From: Paenibacillus typhae
GTDB lineage: Bacteria; Bacillota; Bacilli; Paenibacillales; Paenibacillaceae
Assembly: GCF_900099765.1 (NCBI RefSeq)
Contig: NZ_FNDX01000016.1
Span: 46,736-110,735, forward strand
DNA length: 64,000 nucleotides
Direction: 5' to 3'
The notes under the pieces are model-generated. The model searched no databases. It was not told the DNA's origin and was given only the letters and a program-made list of their open reading frames with translations. A program made the position numbers and the translations under genes. Below, piece by piece: positions 54,817 to 63,650 of this stretch (position 1 is its first letter; each line of letters begins with the position of its first letter).

Positions 54817-55563
54817 TTAAGCCGCCATCATCAGCACGCTGCCGTACCTTCCTGTACGATCAGCAGCAGTGCGGACGGTATTGTGCCGGGCCCGGACCGT
54901 GCTGATGCCGGCTGCCATTGTAATCCCGGCAGCATTCTCGCGGCGCAGCAGCTCCAGCATGACGGGAAGCTGGCCCTGTTCGTATGCTTCGGCGAGTGCG
55001 CTCAGCAGCTGCCGGAAATCGCTGTCTTCAGGCCGGGCCGGGCCATCCGCTGCCAGTTCCATGCGCACTGCTGCGAGAGCCTGGCGGGCCCGGTACAGTG
55101 CGGCTTTGACCGCTCCTTCCGTGGTGTCCAGCTGATCAGCTGTTTCCTGTGCCGGGTAGCCAAACACATCCCGCATCAGAAATACCGACAGCTGGAGCGG
55201 CGGCAAATATTTCATCAAGGCGTGGAAGGCCGTTTCCAGTTCCGACAGGCTAAGGGGCTCCTGCTCCGTTGCAGCATCTGCCGGCTGAATTACGCGCTCT
55301 GTTGCACGGTTAAGCGCAGCTTTGCGCCGCAGGCTGTCAATCCATGTATGTTTGGCAATCCGCAGCAATAGTGCCTGCGGATTGGGGCTGGCGGACCACC
55401 CGCTGTAGCCCAGCGCCCTGGTCCAGGTGTCCTGAGCCAGATCCTCTGCCTCATGTACGGAGCGGGTGAGACTCAGGCAGTAGCGGTTCAAGGCTGCATC
55501 AAGCGGCTGCAGGCATTCTTCAGCTGCGGTATCCGTTAGATCATGTTCATCAAGGATTAACAT
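54817..55563 (-). CDS. ECF-type RNA polymerase sigma factor
   Basis: 248 residues. Sigma-2 region ~18-85: LTRSVHEAEDLAQDTWTRAL, LLLRIAKHTWIDSLRRKA. Sigma-4 region ~105-165: LPPLQLSVFLMRDVFGYPAQ, TTEGAVKAALYRARQALA. The C-terminal extension (~166-248) is longer than a minimal ECF factor and hints at the SigJ/ECF41 group, but lacks a clear SnoaL-like domain. No anti-sigma gene with a membrane segment is adjacent. The downstream epimerase-like gene may be in its operon. Confidence 0.85.
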   Translation of the reverse strand: MLILDEHDLTDTAAEECLQPLDAALNRYCLSLTRSVHEAEDLAQDTWTRALGYSGWSASPNPQALLLRIAKHTWIDSLRRKAALNRATERVIQPADAATEQEPLSLSELETAFHALMKYLPPLQLSVFLMRDVFGYPAQETADQLDTTEGAVKAALYRARQALAAVRMELAADGPARPEDSDFRQLLSALAEAYEQGQLPVMLELLRRENAAGITMAAGISTVRARHNTVRTAADRTGRYGSVLMMAA

Positions 55564-55762
55564 GCTCGTTCATCTCCTTTTCGGCAATCCTTACCCTTGT
55601 GTTTAGTTCCCTCTATTATATAAGCGAATATCTGCAGATAAAAGGTACGCTGCCGGCATGGTTTTTTTTCGGGAGAATAGTCTGCCTGTTTCCCGTATCC
55701 TTTTCCGGCCGTCATCCGTTTACCAGTTATCACTTAAAGATCATTTCAAGGAGGTAAGAAGG

Positions 55763-56344
55763 ATGAGTATTATTCCTTATGTAGTTGAGCAGACGGGCAG
55801 AGGTGAGCGTTCCTATGATATTTATTCGCGGCTATTGAAGGACCGGATTGTATTTGTGGGGGCGGCGATAGATGATCAGCTGGCCAACAGCATCATTGCC
55901 CAGCTGCTGTATCTGGCGGCCGAGGACCCGGAGAAGGATATCCAGATGTTTATTAACAGTCCAGGCGGTTCGACTACCGCCGGGTTCGGTATTTATGATA
56001 CGATGCAGGTAATCAAACCGCAGGTCAGTACGATCTGCACGGGGTTTGCGGCTTCCTTCGGCTCCTTGCTGCTCCTGGCCGGAGCTCCCGGCAAAAGATT
56101 TGCGCTGCCAAACAGCGAGATCATGATCCATCAGCCGCATGGCGGTGCGCAGGGCCAGGCCAGCGACATTGCCATCAGCGCCAGACGGATTCTGCAGATC
56201 AGGGAGAAAATCGTCAAGATTACTGCAGAGCGGACCGGCCAGCCGGCAGAGCGGGTCGAGCGGGATATGGACCGTGATTTTTTCATGACAGCGGAGGAAG
56301 CGCTCCATTACGGAATTATCGACAAAGTGATTTCAAGTTTATAA
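55763..56344 (+). CDS. clpP: ATP-dependent Clp protease proteolytic subunit
   Basis: 193 residues from ATG 55763 with AAGGAGG 8 nt upstream. A longer frame back to 55658 has no site. Catalytic triad in register: S98 ([15 protein letters not shown]), H123 ([14 protein letters not shown]) and D172 ([12 protein letters not shown]). [17 protein letters not shown] is the substrate-channel strand/turn. It assembles as a barrel with ClpX or ClpC. The motif around S98 (GFAASFG rather than GMAASMG) and its position next to a tiny Sm-like gene suggest a second ClpP paralogue rather than the housekeeping copy. Confidence 0.92.
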   Translation: MSIIPYVVEQTGRGERSYDIYSRLLKDRIVFVGAAIDDQLANSIIAQLLYLAAEDPEKDIQMFINSPGGSTTAGFGIYDTMQVIKPQVSTICTGFAASFGSLLLLAGAPGKRFALPNSEIMIHQPHGGAQGQASDIAISARRILQIREKIVKITAERTGQPAERVERDMDRDFFMTAEEALHYGIIDKVISSL

Positions 56345-56362
56345 CCAAAGGAGCTGACGTAC

Positions 56363-56569
56363 ATGCTGAAGGAATTGCTGGGACAGAAGGTGGCGGTACA
56401 TTTTCTGGACGGAACAAGTGTGAGGGAGGGTGTACTGGAGGAGCTTGACGAACGTTTTGTAAAATACCGGACGGAGTATCAGCTGCTCTATATTCCTGTC
56501 ACTTCCATCCGTGCAGTTGCGCTTGAAACCAAGGAACGGGAACGGCCGCGGGTCGGATTCGGGCAATAG
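56363..56569 (+). CDS. Small Sm-like protein
   Basis: 68 residues; AAAGGAG 12 nt before ATG, 18 bp after clpP, so probably co-transcribed. The five-strand pattern LLGQKVAVHFLDG, REGVLEELDERFVKY, LLYIPVTSIRAVAL resembles Sm/DUF2642-like barrels that bind RNA or coat spores. Function not known. Confidence 0.7.
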   Translation: MLKELLGQKVAVHFLDGTSVREGVLEELDERFVKYRTEYQLLYIPVTSIRAVALETKERERPRVGFGQ

Positions 56570-56619
56570 ACATTCGTTACACTGGTAACAAAGGGTTCTG
56601 GAAAAGGGCTTAATAACCC

Positions 56620-56664
56620 AAAGACTATTCTTCTGCCGTAAGGGCGCAAGGATAGTCTTTTTTT
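56620..56664 (+). terminator. Terminator of the clpP operon
   Basis: AAAGACTATTCTT pairs with AAGGATAGTCTTT (one G-T), followed by a run of T residues. Confidence 0.85.
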
Positions 56665-56681
56665 GTGCTGACAGGATTCCA

Positions 56682-56698
56682 TTGATAATCGTTATCAA
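56682..56698. promoter_or_regulatory. Fur box upstream of the Btr-like regulator
   Basis: TTGATAATCGTTATCAA: a 7-1-7 dyad matching TGATAATNATTATCA at all but one base. 46 bp before the ATG at 56744. Confidence 0.8.
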
Positions 56699-56743
56699 TT
56701 ATACTGAGAGGAATGAAATGCTATTGATGGTGGTGAGCAGCCG

Positions 56744-58399
56744 ATGTTACAAGAGAAGATGATGATTGGGCAGGCGGGTCAGCCGATGGACTGGGACGGG
56801 CTGGCCTTCCGGCTGTTATCGGTTCAAGTACTGAAGGGGAGCGACGAGGTACATCTGCCCCAGCAGCTTGTCTTATCCTATGCACTGATTGTTGTAACCG
56901 GCGGTACGGTGCAGCTTCTGGCGGACACCGGGCTGCTGGAGCTGACAGCAGGCTCGGTCAGTCTTTGTCTGCCAGGGCAGACCTTCGGAGCTGTGGAGCA
57001 GTCAGGGAGCCTGGAGATGTATGTGTTCTATTTTAACGTTTATCAGTATGGTGCAGCGGACGAGGGAAGCCGTCTTCTCAAGGATGCACAGCTGCTTCCG
57101 CAGACCGGCCTGCTGGCACAGATTCCGATGCCGTTTATATTGACAGTATGTAATGAGCTGGCGCAGAAGGAGGAAATGGAGCAGCGCAAGGTAAGCTTCC
57201 GGGCGCAGATCGCTTTTCAGGAGCTGCTCTACAGTGTCCGGGTAAGCGGCTGGCAGCGTCCGCGGGATACGAATTATGCGCTGGAGCAAGCAAAGCAATA
57301 CATAGAAGAGCATTTCACCCGGGATTTGACCTCACAGTCACTGGCCCAGGCTGCCGAATTCAGCCCCAAATATTTCAACGATCTGTTCAAAAGGAAATAC
57401 GGCAAAAGCGCCATGGATTATGCCACCGAGCTGAGGCTCCAGCAGGCCAAACGCCTGATGGCGGAGAGCGGTGCCAAGCTGCGGGAAATCGCCCATCAGG
57501 TGGGGTACGCTGACGAATTCTATTTCAGCCGCAAATTTAAAAAGATGATCGGAGTGCCTCCGGCAGTCTATATGAAGAGCCGCCGCCGCAAGCTGATAGC
57601 CTACTCCTCCTCGCTGCTGGGGCAGCTGCTTCCATTGAATCTGATGCCGTATGCGGCGGCACTTCATCCCAAGTGGACAGAGTACTATTACCGGAACTAC
57701 CGCAATGAAATTCCCGTCCATATCAGCGCTTACCGCAGCAACCAGGACTGGCAGGCCAATCTGGAGGTGCTGCGGCAGGTTTCTGCAGATCTCATTCTGG
57801 CTGAGGATTCGCTGCAGGCGGAGGAGAAGGAGGCCCTTGAGCAGCTTGCACCGGTCCATTATCTGTCCTCCGAGCCGGCTGACTGGCGCAGCCCCTTTCT
57901 GGAGCTGGCAGAGCTGCTGGGGGAATCCTGGCAGGCTGAGCAATGGCTGGCCGCTTTCGACTGGGAGGCAGGGCAGGCCAGGGAACAGCTGCATGTGCAG
58001 ATCGGCAGTGAATCGGTGGTGGTTATCCGGATGCTGCATAATAAGCTGTACCTGCATTGCAGCCGCAGCATGGCCAGCATGATCTACCGGGAGCTGCAGC
58101 TGAAGCCTGCATATGACGCAGCAGACGGAATCTACAATATTCCGGTGACTCCGCAGGAGATTGCAGCGATCGGTGCCGACCATCTGCTGATGCTGATCCG
58201 CAGGGAGAGCGACACGCTGAATGAATGGAGCCGGCTGCAAAATGATCCGCAGTGGCTGAAGATCGCGGCTGTGCAGCGGCACCGGGTGCATTTTCTGGCC
58301 TCAGATCCCTGGCGAGAACAGTCTGCTTATGCCCAGCTGCGGATGATCAGGGAAACCAGGCAGCTGTTCCTCGGCCAATCGTCCATACATGTTCCGTAA
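56744..58399 (+). CDS. AraC regulator fused to siderophore-binding domain (Btr-like)
   Basis: 551 residues. An N-terminal cupin-like region (~1-150) is followed by an AraC HTH at ~185-285 (SLAQAAEFSPKYFNDLFKRK; KLREIAHQVGYADEFYFSRK). A TroA/FeuA-like periplasmic-binding domain spans ~290-548 (QLLPLNLMPYAAALHP, NLEVLRQVSADLILAEDSLQ, HRVHFLASDPW). This is the architecture of B. subtilis Btr/YbbB, where ferri-siderophore binding in the cytoplasm activates the feu uptake operon. Fur boxes lie both upstream of this gene and before the permeases, consistent with iron control. Confidence 0.9.
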   Translation: MLQEKMMIGQAGQPMDWDGLAFRLLSVQVLKGSDEVHLPQQLVLSYALIVVTGGTVQLLADTGLLELTAGSVSLCLPGQTFGAVEQSGSLEMYVFYFNVYQYGAADEGSRLLKDAQLLPQTGLLAQIPMPFILTVCNELAQKEEMEQRKVSFRAQIAFQELLYSVRVSGWQRPRDTNYALEQAKQYIEEHFTRDLTSQSLAQAAEFSPKYFNDLFKRKYGKSAMDYATELRLQQAKRLMAESGAKLREIAHQVGYADEFYFSRKFKKMIGVPPAVYMKSRRRKLIAYSSSLLGQLLPLNLMPYAAALHPKWTEYYYRNYRNEIPVHISAYRSNQDWQANLEVLRQVSADLILAEDSLQAEEKEALEQLAPVHYLSSEPADWRSPFLELAELLGESWQAEQWLAAFDWEAGQAREQLHVQIGSESVVVIRMLHNKLYLHCSRSMASMIYRELQLKPAYDAADGIYNIPVTPQEIAAIGADHLLMLIRRESDTLNEWSRLQNDPQWLKIAAVQRHRVHFLASDPWREQSAYAQLRMIRETRQLFLGQSSIHVP

Positions 58400-58441
58400 T
58401 TTGTCCATGGAGCACCGGCTGGCGTCCCGTTATAATCGGTA

Positions 58442-58458
58442 ATGATAATCATTATCAT
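58442..58458. promoter_or_regulatory. Perfect Fur box before the FecCD permease genes
   Basis: ATGATAATCATTATCAT, an exact 7-1-7 Fur consensus dyad. 30 bp before the permease ATG at 58488. Confidence 0.9.
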
Positions 58459-58487
58459 ATTATAGAATGATAAAAGAGTGGGATGAG

Positions 58488-59495
58488 ATGAAACGAGCGG
58501 CTGGATTGAAAGCAGCCTCCCTGCTGGTGCTGGGGGTTGTCCTGATTGTTATTGTCAGTGTGTTATCAGTGCTTTACGGTTCCAAAGACATTAGCTACAT
58601 AACGGTATGGAATGCACTGGTGCATTTCGACCCGGATAATATTGACCACCAGATTATCCTTACTTCACGAATCCCCAGAGTTGCCGGAGCATTACTGATC
58701 GGTGCCTTCCTGGCTGTATCAGGAGCGCTCATGCAGGGGATGACCCGGAATTATCTGGCCTCACCTTCTATTATGGGTGTCAGCGACGGCTCCGTCTTCG
58801 CGATTACCCTGTGTATGGTATTTCTGCCGGGTACATCGTCCATGACGATGATTCTCTATTCCCTGGCCGGCTCTGCACTGGGCGCAGCGCTTGTGTTCGG
58901 AATTTCCAGGCTGGTACCCGGGGGTGCTTCCCCGCTGACTATGGCCGTACTCGGCACAATCATAGGTACCTTCCTTGGCGGAGTGTCCCAGGCGTTGTCG
59001 GTCTATTTTCAGGTGTCGCAGGATATCAGCTTCTGGTATAACGCCAGGCTGCATATGATGGACCCGGCGGTAATCAAGCTCGCCATTCCGTTTGCGGTAA
59101 TCGGGCTGTCGCTGGGCATACTCATGTCCCGGCCGGTTACCTTGCTGTCGCTTGGTGAAGAAACGGCTGCCGGGCTCGGTCTCAAGGTGACTGCCGTTAA
59201 GGGGCTTACGATGCTGAGCGTTGTGCTTCTGACAGGCATCTCGGTAGCCATCGCCGGCAAAATCGCCTTCGTCGGCCTGATTATCCCGCACATTACGCGG
59301 CTGTTAATCGGGCAGGATTACCGCAAAATTGTTCCGTTTGCCGCGTTTTTCGGGGCACTGTTCCTGGCGGCATGCGACCTGTTCAGCCGGTTTATCAATT
59401 ATCCGTTCGAAACGCCGGTCGGCGTGGTCACAGCCCTGTTCGGAGTGCCGTTCTTCCTGTATCTTGTGAAGACGAGAGGGGGCAGCCAGGCATGA
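58488..59495 (+). CDS. FecCD family iron-siderophore ABC transporter permease (first)
   Basis: 335 residues from ATG 58488, which has GTGGGATGAG upstream; ATG 58467 has no site. FecCD features: SRIPRVAGALLIGAFLAVSG, GALMQGMTRNYLASPSIMG, GEETAAGLGLKVTAVKGLTM (ATPase-coupling region) and AFVGLIIPHITRLLIGQDYR. About nine to ten membrane segments. Its stop overlaps the next permease start (ATGA), so the two form a heterodimeric pore expressed together. Confidence 0.92.
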   Translation: MKRAAGLKAASLLVLGVVLIVIVSVLSVLYGSKDISYITVWNALVHFDPDNIDHQIILTSRIPRVAGALLIGAFLAVSGALMQGMTRNYLASPSIMGVSDGSVFAITLCMVFLPGTSSMTMILYSLAGSALGAALVFGISRLVPGGASPLTMAVLGTIIGTFLGGVSQALSVYFQVSQDISFWYNARLHMMDPAVIKLAIPFAVIGLSLGILMSRPVTLLSLGEETAAGLGLKVTAVKGLTMLSVVLLTGISVAIAGKIAFVGLIIPHITRLLIGQDYRKIVPFAAFFGALFLAACDLFSRFINYPFETPVGVVTALFGVPFFLYLVKTRGGSQA

Positions 59496-60535
59496 ACAAG
59501 CCTTCTCTTGCACCGAAGTCCAAGCAGCGGAGATTCTGGTCGCTGTTCCTTCTGCTCAGCCTGCTGACGCTGGCTGTAATATATGTCAGCCTGACCAACG
59601 GGACGTTTGATCTTACCGTTAAAGAGGTGTTCCGCACACTGCTGCGGATTCATCCTGTAGAGGATTATGATCTTGTAATCTTTGAATTCCGGCTGCCGCG
59701 CATCGTGCTCGGTGCGCTTATCGGCTTCGGGCTCGGCATCGCCGGCGCCGTCCTTCAGGGAATCTCCCGCAATACGCTCGCTGATCCGGGTATTCTGGGT
59801 ATCCATGCCGCTGCCGGAGCATTCGTGGTATTGTTTATGTTCTTCACTGCAGGTACTATGCAGGCTCCTGCCTGGCTGTCGGTCATGTCCATGCCGATGT
59901 TCGGCTTCATCGGCGGGCTGGTCGCGGTTGTGCTGCTGTTCCTGTTCGCGAGGCAGCACGGCGAGTTCCATCCGCAGCAGCTGATTCTGGTCGGGATCGC
60001 ACTTGCTTCGGGCTTCGGGGCGGTTACCCTGTATATCTCGCTCAAGATGGACCCGCAAAACTTCGAGATGGCCACCGTCTGGCTGGCCGGAAGCATCAAT
60101 AATGCGAACTGGCGGCAGATTTTATCCACGCTGCCATGGCTGATCATCCTTACGCCGATTATCTGGCGGAGGGGGACGGTGCTTGACCTGATGCAGCTTC
60201 ACGAAGTCAGCGTTAAGGGATTGGGCGTTGCGACCGGCCGGGAGAGACAGATCCTGCTGCTCTGCTGCGTCGGGCTGGTCAGCGCCTGTGTCTCTGTATC
60301 GGGCAGCATCGGGTTTGTCGGGCTGATTGCCCCGCATATCGCAAGGCGCCTGATCGGCAATACTTACCGGTACATTGTTCCCTTATGCGGCATGATCGGG
60401 ATGCTGATGGTGGTGCTGGCCGATTTTATCGGCAAAACCGTATTTGCACCGGCGCAGCTGCCGGTAGGCATCGTTATCTCTATTATAGGCGTGCCTTATT
60501 TCATCCTGCTGCTGTTCAAAGCACGTGTGAAATAA
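59492..60535 (+). CDS. FecCD family iron-siderophore ABC transporter permease (second)
   Basis: 347 residues from ATG 59492 (GAGAGGGGG upstream). LPRIVLGALIGFGLGIAGAV, QGISRNTLADPGILGIHAAA, MQLHEVSVKGLGVATGRERQ and GFVGLIAPHIARRLIGNTYR mark the family. Translationally coupled with the first permease. No solute-binding lipoprotein or ATPase gene lies beside the pair; a terminator follows directly. The missing parts must come from elsewhere, as in systems that share an FhuC/YusV-type ATPase. Confidence 0.92.
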   Translation: MNKPSLAPKSKQRRFWSLFLLLSLLTLAVIYVSLTNGTFDLTVKEVFRTLLRIHPVEDYDLVIFEFRLPRIVLGALIGFGLGIAGAVLQGISRNTLADPGILGIHAAAGAFVVLFMFFTAGTMQAPAWLSVMSMPMFGFIGGLVAVVLLFLFARQHGEFHPQQLILVGIALASGFGAVTLYISLKMDPQNFEMATVWLAGSINNANWRQILSTLPWLIILTPIIWRRGTVLDLMQLHEVSVKGLGVATGRERQILLLCCVGLVSACVSVSGSIGFVGLIAPHIARRLIGNTYRYIVPLCGMIGMLMVVLADFIGKTVFAPAQLPVGIVISIIGVPYFILLLFKARVK

Positions 60536-60545
60536 GATTACAAGC

Positions 60546-60590
60546 AGAGTCCGGGACGCTGAGCTCCAGCGTATCTGGGCTCTTTTTTTT
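60546..60590 (+). terminator. Terminator of the permease operon
   Basis: AGAG...GACGCTG pairs with CAGCGT...CTCT (two mismatched bases between arms), followed by eight T residues. Confidence 0.8.
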
Positions 60591-60610
60591 CAAATATAGC
60601 AGTAGGAGGT

Positions 60611-60649
60611 ATGAAGGTATTGGATTCCCGCTATTACACATACTACTAA
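60611..60649 (+). CDS. Possible 12-residue leader peptide
   Basis: AGTAGGAGGT is followed at once by ATG 60611, reading MKVLDSRYYTYY and ending TAA at 60647-60649. The stop overlaps the ATG of the next small frame (TAATG). The ribosome site is strong but very close to the ATG; TTG 60620 in the same frame is better spaced. Tentative. Confidence 0.3.
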   Translation: MKVLDSRYYTYY

Positions 60650-60777
60650 TGAAGAATAACGCAGATAACGGCGAAATCGCGCGAAGGGCGGCAATGCAAG
60701 CAGTTAGCAGACAAGCCAAAACGGGTAAGGTTAATTTATACGCCCGATCCGGAGGTGAGCCTGTTGTTTGGTTGTAA
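60649..60777 (+). CDS. Possible 42-residue small protein coupled to the leader
   Basis: MKNNADNGEIARRAAMQAVS, then RQAKTGKVNLYARSGGEPVV-WL. Start overlaps the leader's stop, so translation could be coupled. Composition is protein-like (charged helix then a beta-like end). No family recognised. Confidence 0.4.
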   Translation: MKNNADNGEIARRAAMQAVSRQAKTGKVNLYARSGGEPVVWL

Positions 60778-60991
60778 AATAAATTCGTATGAAGAAAGGC
60801 GCTGCTGTGATACAATAGCCTAGTTGTCCTTCTTGCCGGATATGATGTTCGGATGAGCTGCTTCTTCTGACAGTATATGTTTATAAATCTTAGGAAAATG
60901 AAGCATAAGCGTGTATTTACATGCGTTCAGGAGTATTAACAGGATAATCGCAAGATTTTACAGACTATGCATCAATTTTTGTCGTTTTTTA

Positions 60992-61020
60992 TTGATTTAT
61001 TGCTGTGCTTTATGTATAAT
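60992..61020 (+). promoter_or_regulatory. Sigma-A promoter of the carboxynorspermidine operon
   Basis: TTGATT (60992-60997), spacer of exactly 17 nt, TATAAT (61015-61020). Confidence 0.75.
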
Positions 61021-61067
61021 CAGCCTTGTTGATTTTTCATAGGATGTAGCCTGCCCAAGCTTGATGA

Positions 61068-61092
61068 AACGAAACGACTGACAACGAAACGA
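61068..61092 (+). repeat. Direct repeat in the operon leader
   Basis: AACGAAACGA at 61068-61077 and again at 61083-61092, 15 bp start to start, in the transcribed leader. Confidence 0.6.
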
Positions 61093-61150
61093 ATCCAGAG
61101 CAGCAAGGCTAATAACTAATAACTTAAGCAAATTTAGGGGGTTATTAATT

Positions 61151-62350
61151 GTGGGAAAAGCGTTAATTATTGGCGCTGGCGGTGTAGCAAGCGTTGTTGT
61201 TCATAAATGCTGCCAGAACCCGGATGTATTCGAAGAAATCTGTATTGCCAGCCGTACGGTCGCGAAATGCGATGCTCTTAAGGAGAAACTGGATGGCGGC
61301 CAGACGAAGATTTCTACGGCTCAGCTTGATGCGGACAACACGGAAGAGGTTATTGAACTGATCAAGAGCTTCCAGCCGGATGTCGTGATTAATGTGGCTC
61401 TCCCATACCAGGATCTGACGATCATGGATGCTTGCCTGGCTACCGGAGTGCATTATGTAGATACAGCTAACTACGAACCGCAGGATACCGCGAAATTTGA
61501 GTATTCCTGGCAGTGGGCGTACAAGGAAAGATTTGAGAAGGCCGGAATTACGGCGCTGCTCGGCAGCGGCTTTGACCCGGGCGTTACCGGTGTGTTCACC
61601 GCGTATGCGCAAAAGCATTATTTTGATGAAATTCACACGATTGATATCGTTGATGCGAACGCAGGCGACCACGGTTACCCGTTTGCTACCAACTTCAATC
61701 CTGAAATCAATATCCGCGAAATTACTGCGAACGGACGCTACTTTGAGAACGGCGAGTGGATTGAAACGGCTCCGCTGTCCGAGAAGAAAGTCTACGATCT
61801 CCCGGAGATCGGTCCTAAGGATATTTACCTGCTGTATCATGAAGAGCTGGAATCCCTGGCCAAAAATATCAAAGGCGTGAAGAAAATCCGCTTCTGGATG
61901 ACCTTCTCCCAGAACTACCTGACTCACCTGAAGGTGCTGGAGAATGTCGGCATGACTTCGATTGAGCCAATTATGTATGAAGGCAAAGAGATTATTCCTT
62001 TGCAGTTCCTGAAGGCAATCCTGCCAGACCCGGCATCCCTCGGACCAAGAACCAAGGGTAAAACCAACATTGGCTGTATCATTCAGGGTACTAAAGACGG
62101 CCAGCCGAAAACCTATTATGTCTACAATGTCTGCGATCATGAAGAATGCTACAGAGAAGTGGGCTCCCAGGCCATTTCCTACACAACCGGCGTTCCTGCC
62201 ATGATCGGGGCTATGATGATTATCAAGGGCATCTGGAACAAACCGGGCGTACACAACATCGAAGAGTTCGATCCGGATCCGTTCATGGATGCACTTAACA
62301 AACACGGGCTGCCTTGGCAAGAAGACTTCTCGCCAACGCTGCTGGACTAG
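61151..62350 (+). CDS. Carboxynorspermidine synthase (saccharopine dehydrogenase family)
   Basis: 399 residues from GTG with TTAGGGGG 9 nt upstream. NADPH-binding GAGGVASVVVHKC (~8). CANSDH-type signatures: NVALPYQDLTIMDACLATGV, HYVDTANYEP, GSGFDPGVTGVFTAYAQKHY, DANAGDHGYPFATNFNPEIN. The enzyme condenses aspartate semialdehyde with a diamine (putrescine or diaminopropane) to carboxyspermidine or carboxynorspermidine. The decarboxylase gene follows after 11 bp, completing the pathway. Confidence 0.92.
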   Translation: MGKALIIGAGGVASVVVHKCCQNPDVFEEICIASRTVAKCDALKEKLDGGQTKISTAQLDADNTEEVIELIKSFQPDVVINVALPYQDLTIMDACLATGVHYVDTANYEPQDTAKFEYSWQWAYKERFEKAGITALLGSGFDPGVTGVFTAYAQKHYFDEIHTIDIVDANAGDHGYPFATNFNPEINIREITANGRYFENGEWIETAPLSEKKVYDLPEIGPKDIYLLYHEELESLAKNIKGVKKIRFWMTFSQNYLTHLKVLENVGMTSIEPIMYEGKEIIPLQFLKAILPDPASLGPRTKGKTNIGCIIQGTKDGQPKTYYVYNVCDHEECYREVGSQAISYTTGVPAMIGAMMIIKGIWNKPGVHNIEEFDPDPFMDALNKHGLPWQEDFSPTLLD

Positions 62351-62361
62351 GGCGTAAGGCA

Positions 62362-63507
62362 ATGAAAGAAATCGATATCGACATCAGCGCGCTGCCGTCA
62401 CCTGCCTATCTTGTCGATGAGCGGCTGCTCAAGAAGAACCTGGAGACCCTGAACTACGTGCAGGAGCGCACCGGTGCCAAGATTCTTTTGGCGCAAAAAG
62501 GGTTCTCCATGCACGCTCTGTACCCGCTAGTCGGCAAGTACCTGCATGGCGTCACCTCCAGCTCCCTGTTTGAAGCCCGTCTGGGCTTCGAGGAGATGGG
62601 CAAGGAAGTGCATGTCTATGCACCGGCCTACATGGAACGTGAATTCGATGAGCTGCTTGGCTATACCGACCACATTGTGTTCAACTCGTTTGACCAGTGG
62701 AACCGGTTCAAGGACCGCGTGCAGAATGCTGGCAAGCCAATCAGCTGCGGAATCCGTGTAAATCCGGAATATTCCGAGATTGAAGTGCCGCTCTATGATC
62801 CTTGCTACAACTACTCCCGTATGGGCGTAACCCTGCCGAACTTCCGTCCGGAAGAGCTTGAAGGCATTGAAGGGCTGCATTTCCATACCATGTGTGAGCA
62901 GAACTCCGATACACTGGAGCGCACGCTCAAGGTTGTGGAGGAGAAGTTCGGGCAGTATCTGCACGGTATGAAATGGCTCAACTTCGGCGGCGGCCACCAT
63001 ATTACCCGTGACGATTATGACCTGGAGACGCTGATTAAGTGTATCCTTCATATGAAAGAGACTTACAATGTACAGATCTACCTGGAGCCGGGCGAAGCGG
63101 TGGCGCTGAACACCGGATATCTGGTAGCAACTGTGCTTGATACAATGCACAACGGCATGGATATTGCCATTCTCGACACTTCGGCTGAATGCCATATGCC
63201 GGACGTGCTCGCAATGCCTTACCGTCCGAACATTATCGGTTCAGGACAGCCTGGAGAGTTTCCGTATACGTACAGACTCGGCGGCATGACCTGCCTGGCA
63301 GGTGATATCATCGGGGATTATTCCTTCCCGGAACCGCTGAAATACGGCGACAAGCTGGTCTTCCTCGACATGGCGATCTATTCCATGGTCAAGAACCACA
63401 TGTTTAACGGCGTGAACCTGCCGGCCATTGCATCCTACAACGATGAAGAAGGCTTGAAGATTATCCGCGAGTTTGAATACAGCGACTTCAGCGGCCGTTT
63501 GTCTTAA
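62362..63507 (+). CDS. nspC: Carboxynorspermidine decarboxylase
   Basis: 381 residues from ATG 62362 (TAAGG upstream); a TTG at 62314 inside the previous gene is not favoured. PLP-dependent alanine-racemase-fold enzyme: PLP lysine K46 in LLAQKGFSMHALYPL, HFHTMCEQNSDTL, GGGHHITRDDYD, EPGEAVALNTGYLVATVLD and DTSAECHMPDVL. It removes CO2 from carboxy(nor)spermidine to give (nor)spermidine. Operon partner of the synthase. Confidence 0.93.
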   Translation: MKEIDIDISALPSPAYLVDERLLKKNLETLNYVQERTGAKILLAQKGFSMHALYPLVGKYLHGVTSSSLFEARLGFEEMGKEVHVYAPAYMEREFDELLGYTDHIVFNSFDQWNRFKDRVQNAGKPISCGIRVNPEYSEIEVPLYDPCYNYSRMGVTLPNFRPEELEGIEGLHFHTMCEQNSDTLERTLKVVEEKFGQYLHGMKWLNFGGGHHITRDDYDLETLIKCILHMKETYNVQIYLEPGEAVALNTGYLVATVLDTMHNGMDIAILDTSAECHMPDVLAMPYRPNIIGSGQPGEFPYTYRLGGMTCLAGDIIGDYSFPEPLKYGDKLVFLDMAIYSMVKNHMFNGVNLPAIASYNDEEGLKIIREFEYSDFSGRLS

Positions 63508-63526
63508 TTCTTTTTTATAATAGAGT

Positions 63527-63568
63527 GCCCCGCAAGCCGGCTGGAGTTGGCTTGCGGGGCGCTTTTTT
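63527..63568 (+). terminator. Terminator of the carboxynorspermidine operon
   Basis: GCCCCGCAAGCC pairs perfectly with GGCTTGCGGGGC, followed by GCTTTTTT. Confidence 0.9.
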
Positions 63569-63588
63569 GATTTCTCGTGAATACTGGA

Positions 63589-63650
63589 TAGCTGCACTTT
63601 GTACACTTATTATGCTCATTTTTGCTGTCGCCACGGCTTTAGCTGCACTT
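63589..63650 (+). repeat. Two TAGCTGCACTT units 51 bp apart
   Basis: TAGCTGCACTT at 63589-63599 and 63640-63650. The 51-bp start-to-start distance equals that inside the other intergenic elements of this window. The inverted half of an element is not visible before transposase sequence begins. Confidence 0.55.

Larger units (their letters stand above)
60778..61150. other. Non-coding leader region of the carboxynorspermidine operon
   Basis: No gene seen. It contains the promoter at 60992-61020 and a 130-nt 5' leader with a direct repeat and a long-range inverted repeat. AGCCTTG (61022-61028) is complementary to CAAGGCT (61105-61111). Confidence 0.55.

Noticed and set aside
60385..60648. Frame upstream of the 42-residue small ORF
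   Set aside because: It overlaps the second permease gene and its terminator; only the part from 60649 could be independent.
61163..62362. 399-codon open frame on the minus strand
   Set aside because: Exactly antisense to the carboxynorspermidine synthase; no ribosome site and no recognisable family.
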